Assembly (NCBI GenBank): GCA_021767845.1
Contig: JAASSQ010000185.1
Span: 1-6,024 of the forward strand
DNA from: Roseovarius sp.
GTDB taxonomy: Bacteria; Pseudomonadota; Alphaproteobacteria; Rhodobacterales; Rhodobacteraceae
Direction: 5' to 3'
Length of the DNA: 6,024 nucleotides
This document shows positions 4,431 through 6,024 of the stretch, in pieces. The stretch's first letter is position 1, and each line of letters starts with the position of its first letter. Both the position numbers and the translations under genes were made by a program. The notes under the pieces were generated by a model. The model saw only the letters and a program-made list of their open reading frames with translations. It had not been told where the DNA came from and made no database searches.

Positions 4431-5633
4431 TTGAAAAAGCAACTTCTCACCACGACCGCAGCGATCGCAATGATCGGCGGCGCCGCCAACGCCCAGGAAT
4501 GGGACCTGGCATGGGGTGGTTTCTACAACGCTGACGCGCTGTACAACGACACCTCGGGCAACAACCTGCCTTCCAACGTTGACCTGGACGGCTTCAACCT
4601 GAACACCAACGCCGAAATCATCTTCACGCCCAGCGTGACGCTGGACAACGGCCTGACGTTCGGCATCAACGTGCAGCTCGAAGCCAACACCTCGGGCGAC
4701 ACGATCGACGAGTCGTATGTCACCATCAGCAGCGACACCATGGGTCGCGTTGAAATCGGTTCGGAAAACTCGGCCGGTTACAAGATGATGACGGGCGCAC
4801 CGTCGGCCGGCTTCGGCATCAACTCGCCGTCGCCGTCGGCCTACCACCCGACCGCATTCGCCCCGACCACCTCGGGCTTCTTCCGCAACGCGTTCGGCTC
4901 GACCTACACCGAAGTCGCGGCCAACAACGACTTCATGCGCATCAGCTACTACACCCCGAGCTTCAACGGCTTCACCGCAGGTGTGTCGTATGCTCCGGGC
5001 CAGGCTGACGACACCAACGGCCTGACCAACCGCAACGGTCTGAGCGACATCTTCGACCTGGGCCTTGCCTACAACCAGTCGTTCGGCAACGTTGACGTGG
5101 CCCTGTCGGCACGCTGGGGCACCGGCGACGCAGGTCAGACCCTGAACTTCGTCGCAAACCCCGGTGGTCTGCCCTCGACGGCGATCTTCGCTCCGGCCGC
5201 CATCCAGCAGGATGACCCGGAAACCTGGGGTGTTGGCGCACAGATCGGCGTGGCCGGCTTCACCTTCGGTGGTGCCTATGCCGAGAACGACGCGGGCACC
5301 GTGGTTGCAGGCCCCGGCGGCGCACCGTTCGCCAACGGCGTCGGCGACAGCGAAGGCTGGCACCTGGGCATGACCTACGACATGGGCAACGGCTGGACCA
5401 TCGGTCTGGACGGCTTCAACGGTGAGCAGACCGTCGCCAACACCGGCGCCGTGAAGGTGACCGACGAATACCAAGCCTACCAGATCGGCGCCGAGCGTTC
5501 GCTGGGTGCAGGTGTTGCATGGCGCATCTACGCGATCCAGTCGGAACTCTCGACCAAGTCGAGCGCTCCGGGCGTGGTGAAGCTGAAGACCGAATCGACC
5601 GCGATCGGTACCGGGATCACCATGAGCTTCTAA
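4431..5633 (+). CDS. Outer-membrane porin, Rhodobacter type
   Basis: About 400 residues, in the normal range for a trimeric 16-stranded general porin that lets small hydrophilic solutes cross the outer membrane. The N-terminus MKKQLLTTTAAIAMIGGAANA is a Sec signal peptide with cleavage expected after A21, giving a mature start at QEWDLAWGGFYN, the usual first strand. Alternating polar/hydrophobic strands and Gly/Asn/Asp-rich loops follow, with no cysteines, and the chain ends TGITMSF with the terminal Phe used in BAM recognition. The central SPSPSAYHP region with SYYTPSFNGFTAGVSYAP resembles other alphaproteobacterial porins. An ATG at 4401 would add ten residues to the signal peptide and cannot be excluded. 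Codon choice differs from neighbouring genes (more GTT, GGT, GCA, almost uniform AAC and GAC or GAA), as expected for very high expression. A strong terminator follows, so it is probably a single-gene transcript. Confidence 0.93.
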   Translation: MKKQLLTTTAAIAMIGGAANAQEWDLAWGGFYNADALYNDTSGNNLPSNVDLDGFNLNTNAEIIFTPSVTLDNGLTFGINVQLEANTSGDTIDESYVTISSDTMGRVEIGSENSAGYKMMTGAPSAGFGINSPSPSAYHPTAFAPTTSGFFRNAFGSTYTEVAANNDFMRISYYTPSFNGFTAGVSYAPGQADDTNGLTNRNGLSDIFDLGLAYNQSFGNVDVALSARWGTGDAGQTLNFVANPGGLPSTAIFAPAAIQQDDPETWGVGAQIGVAGFTFGGAYAENDAGTVVAGPGGAPFANGVGDSEGWHLGMTYDMGNGWTIGLDGFNGEQTVANTGAVKVTDEYQAYQIGAERSLGAGVAWRIYAIQSELSTKSSAPGVVKLKTESTAIGTGITMSF

Positions 5634-5657
5634 TTCGAAGCCAGGGTAACCTGATGG

Positions 5658-5690
5658 AAGAGCGGGCCTCGTGCCCGCTCTTTCTTGTTT
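5658..5690 (+). terminator. Intrinsic terminator of the porin gene
   Basis: A perfect 10-bp stem AAGAGCGGGC / GCCCGCTCTT (5658-5667 and 5673-5682) with a CTCGT loop is followed by TCTTGTTT. It begins 24 nt after the porin stop codon. Confidence 0.93.
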
Positions 5691-5776
5691 CGGGCGGGGC
5701 GGATTTCGCCTAGAACACGGCGCAAGGATCAAGGCGCGCAACCGAGCCGCGCCACCGCGACGAGACGTAGGGGATC

Positions 5777-6024
5777 ATGAAGAAAAGTATCGTCTGGCTT
5801 GCCAGCTATCCCAAATCGGGCAACACGTGGGTCAGGGCCTTCCTGGCCAATTATCTGGCGAACGCGGCCGAGCCTGTGGGCATCAACGACATTCACAAGT
5901 TCGCCCTGGGCGACAGCATCGCGGAGCATTACAAGCGTGTGGCGGGCGGGGCGCTGGATGTCACGAATACCGAGCTGACGGTCAGGTTGCGGCCGCGGGT
6001 TCTGGGCGCGATCGTGGCCAACAA
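5777..6024 (+). CDS. Sulfotransferase-domain protein (5' part only)
   Basis: The first 82 residues are present and the frame is open at the right edge. The protein starts MKKSIVWLASYPKSGNTWVRAF; the YPKSGNTW element (11-18) is the phosphate-binding loop that holds the 5'-phosphosulfate of PAPS in cytosolic-type sulfotransferases, preceded by the usual first beta strand (IVWLAS). Such enzymes move a sulfuryl group from PAPS to a hydroxyl or amine of an acceptor that cannot be told from this part. The second signature (the 3'-phosphate-binding Ser/Arg region) lies beyond the window. The start has AGGGG a few bases upstream, a moderate site. The gene lies behind the porin terminator and probably has its own promoter in 5691-5776, although I see no clear one. 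Confidence 0.85.
   Translation, partial: MKKSIVWLASYPKSGNTWVRAFLANYLANAAEPVGINDIHKFALGDSIAEHYKRVAGGALDVTNTELTVRLRPRVLGAIVAN

Noticed and set aside
4416..5741. Minus-strand open frame of 441 codons opposite the porin
   Set aside because: Antisense to a porin with signal peptide and C-terminal Phe; it also runs through the porin terminator and shows no domain.
1..6024. CRISPR arrays, tRNA or rRNA genes, insertion sequences, integrases
   Set aside because: I looked for spaced repeats, cloverleaf-like stretches ending in CCA, transposase-like proteins and terminal inverted repeats, and saw none.

Overview
The window looks like chromosomal DNA from a GC-rich alphaproteobacterium, most likely a member of the Rhodobacteraceae (Roseobacter group). 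The reasons are the strong GC bias at third codon positions, a Rhodobacter-type general porin with a short Lys-Lys signal peptide and C-terminal Phe, and a YPKSGNTW sulfotransferase of the sort common in marine Rhodobacterales. The family assignment is an inference from protein character, not from a marker gene.

Layout, left to right. (1) The 5' part of a minus-strand gene for a small secreted protein runs off the left edge (<1..312). Its upstream gap contains a perfect 15-bp palindrome. (2) A minus-strand operon follows: an Amt-family ammonium transporter (2464..1034), then a 76-residue single-span membrane protein (1020..790), closed by a strong intrinsic terminator (731..764). (3) A divergent intergenic region (2465..2846) holds an AT-rich, A-tract-containing island, a GCGCA/TGCGC dyad and a very G-rich leader with nine consecutive Gs. 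(4) A plus-strand pair encodes an ADP-ribosylglycohydrolase (DraG-like) fold protein (2847..3692) and a carboxymuconolactone decarboxylase-family protein (3726..4112). (5) A 318-bp gap leads to a 400-residue outer-membrane porin (4431..5633, probable TTG start), with a textbook terminator behind it. (6) The start of a sulfotransferase-domain gene (5777..>6024) runs off the right edge.

The most notable observation is the DraG-like protein. The fold signatures are easy to follow (GLAVGDALG, W-xxx-TSMAMCLA, GYLSST, xMRLAP, LGG-xxxx-AGAITGQ), but the acidic metal-ligand motifs are replaced: TDD of WTDDT is GAP, the Asp of the FD-G element is Gly, NGSLMR is GGGVMR, and the GGD-x-D-T element is GGAAMR. 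By eye only the early Glu ligand survives. It therefore reads as a probable pseudoenzyme. It sits back to back with an ammonium transporter, and in other alphaproteobacteria AmtB, a PII protein and DraG form a membrane complex. Any functional link here is a hypothesis.

The Amt protein retains the twin histidines and key pore residues but is divergent around them, and no PII gene (glnK) is visible beside it. The small membrane protein fused to its operon is a candidate accessory subunit. The remaining genes look like ordinary accessory or housekeeping content.
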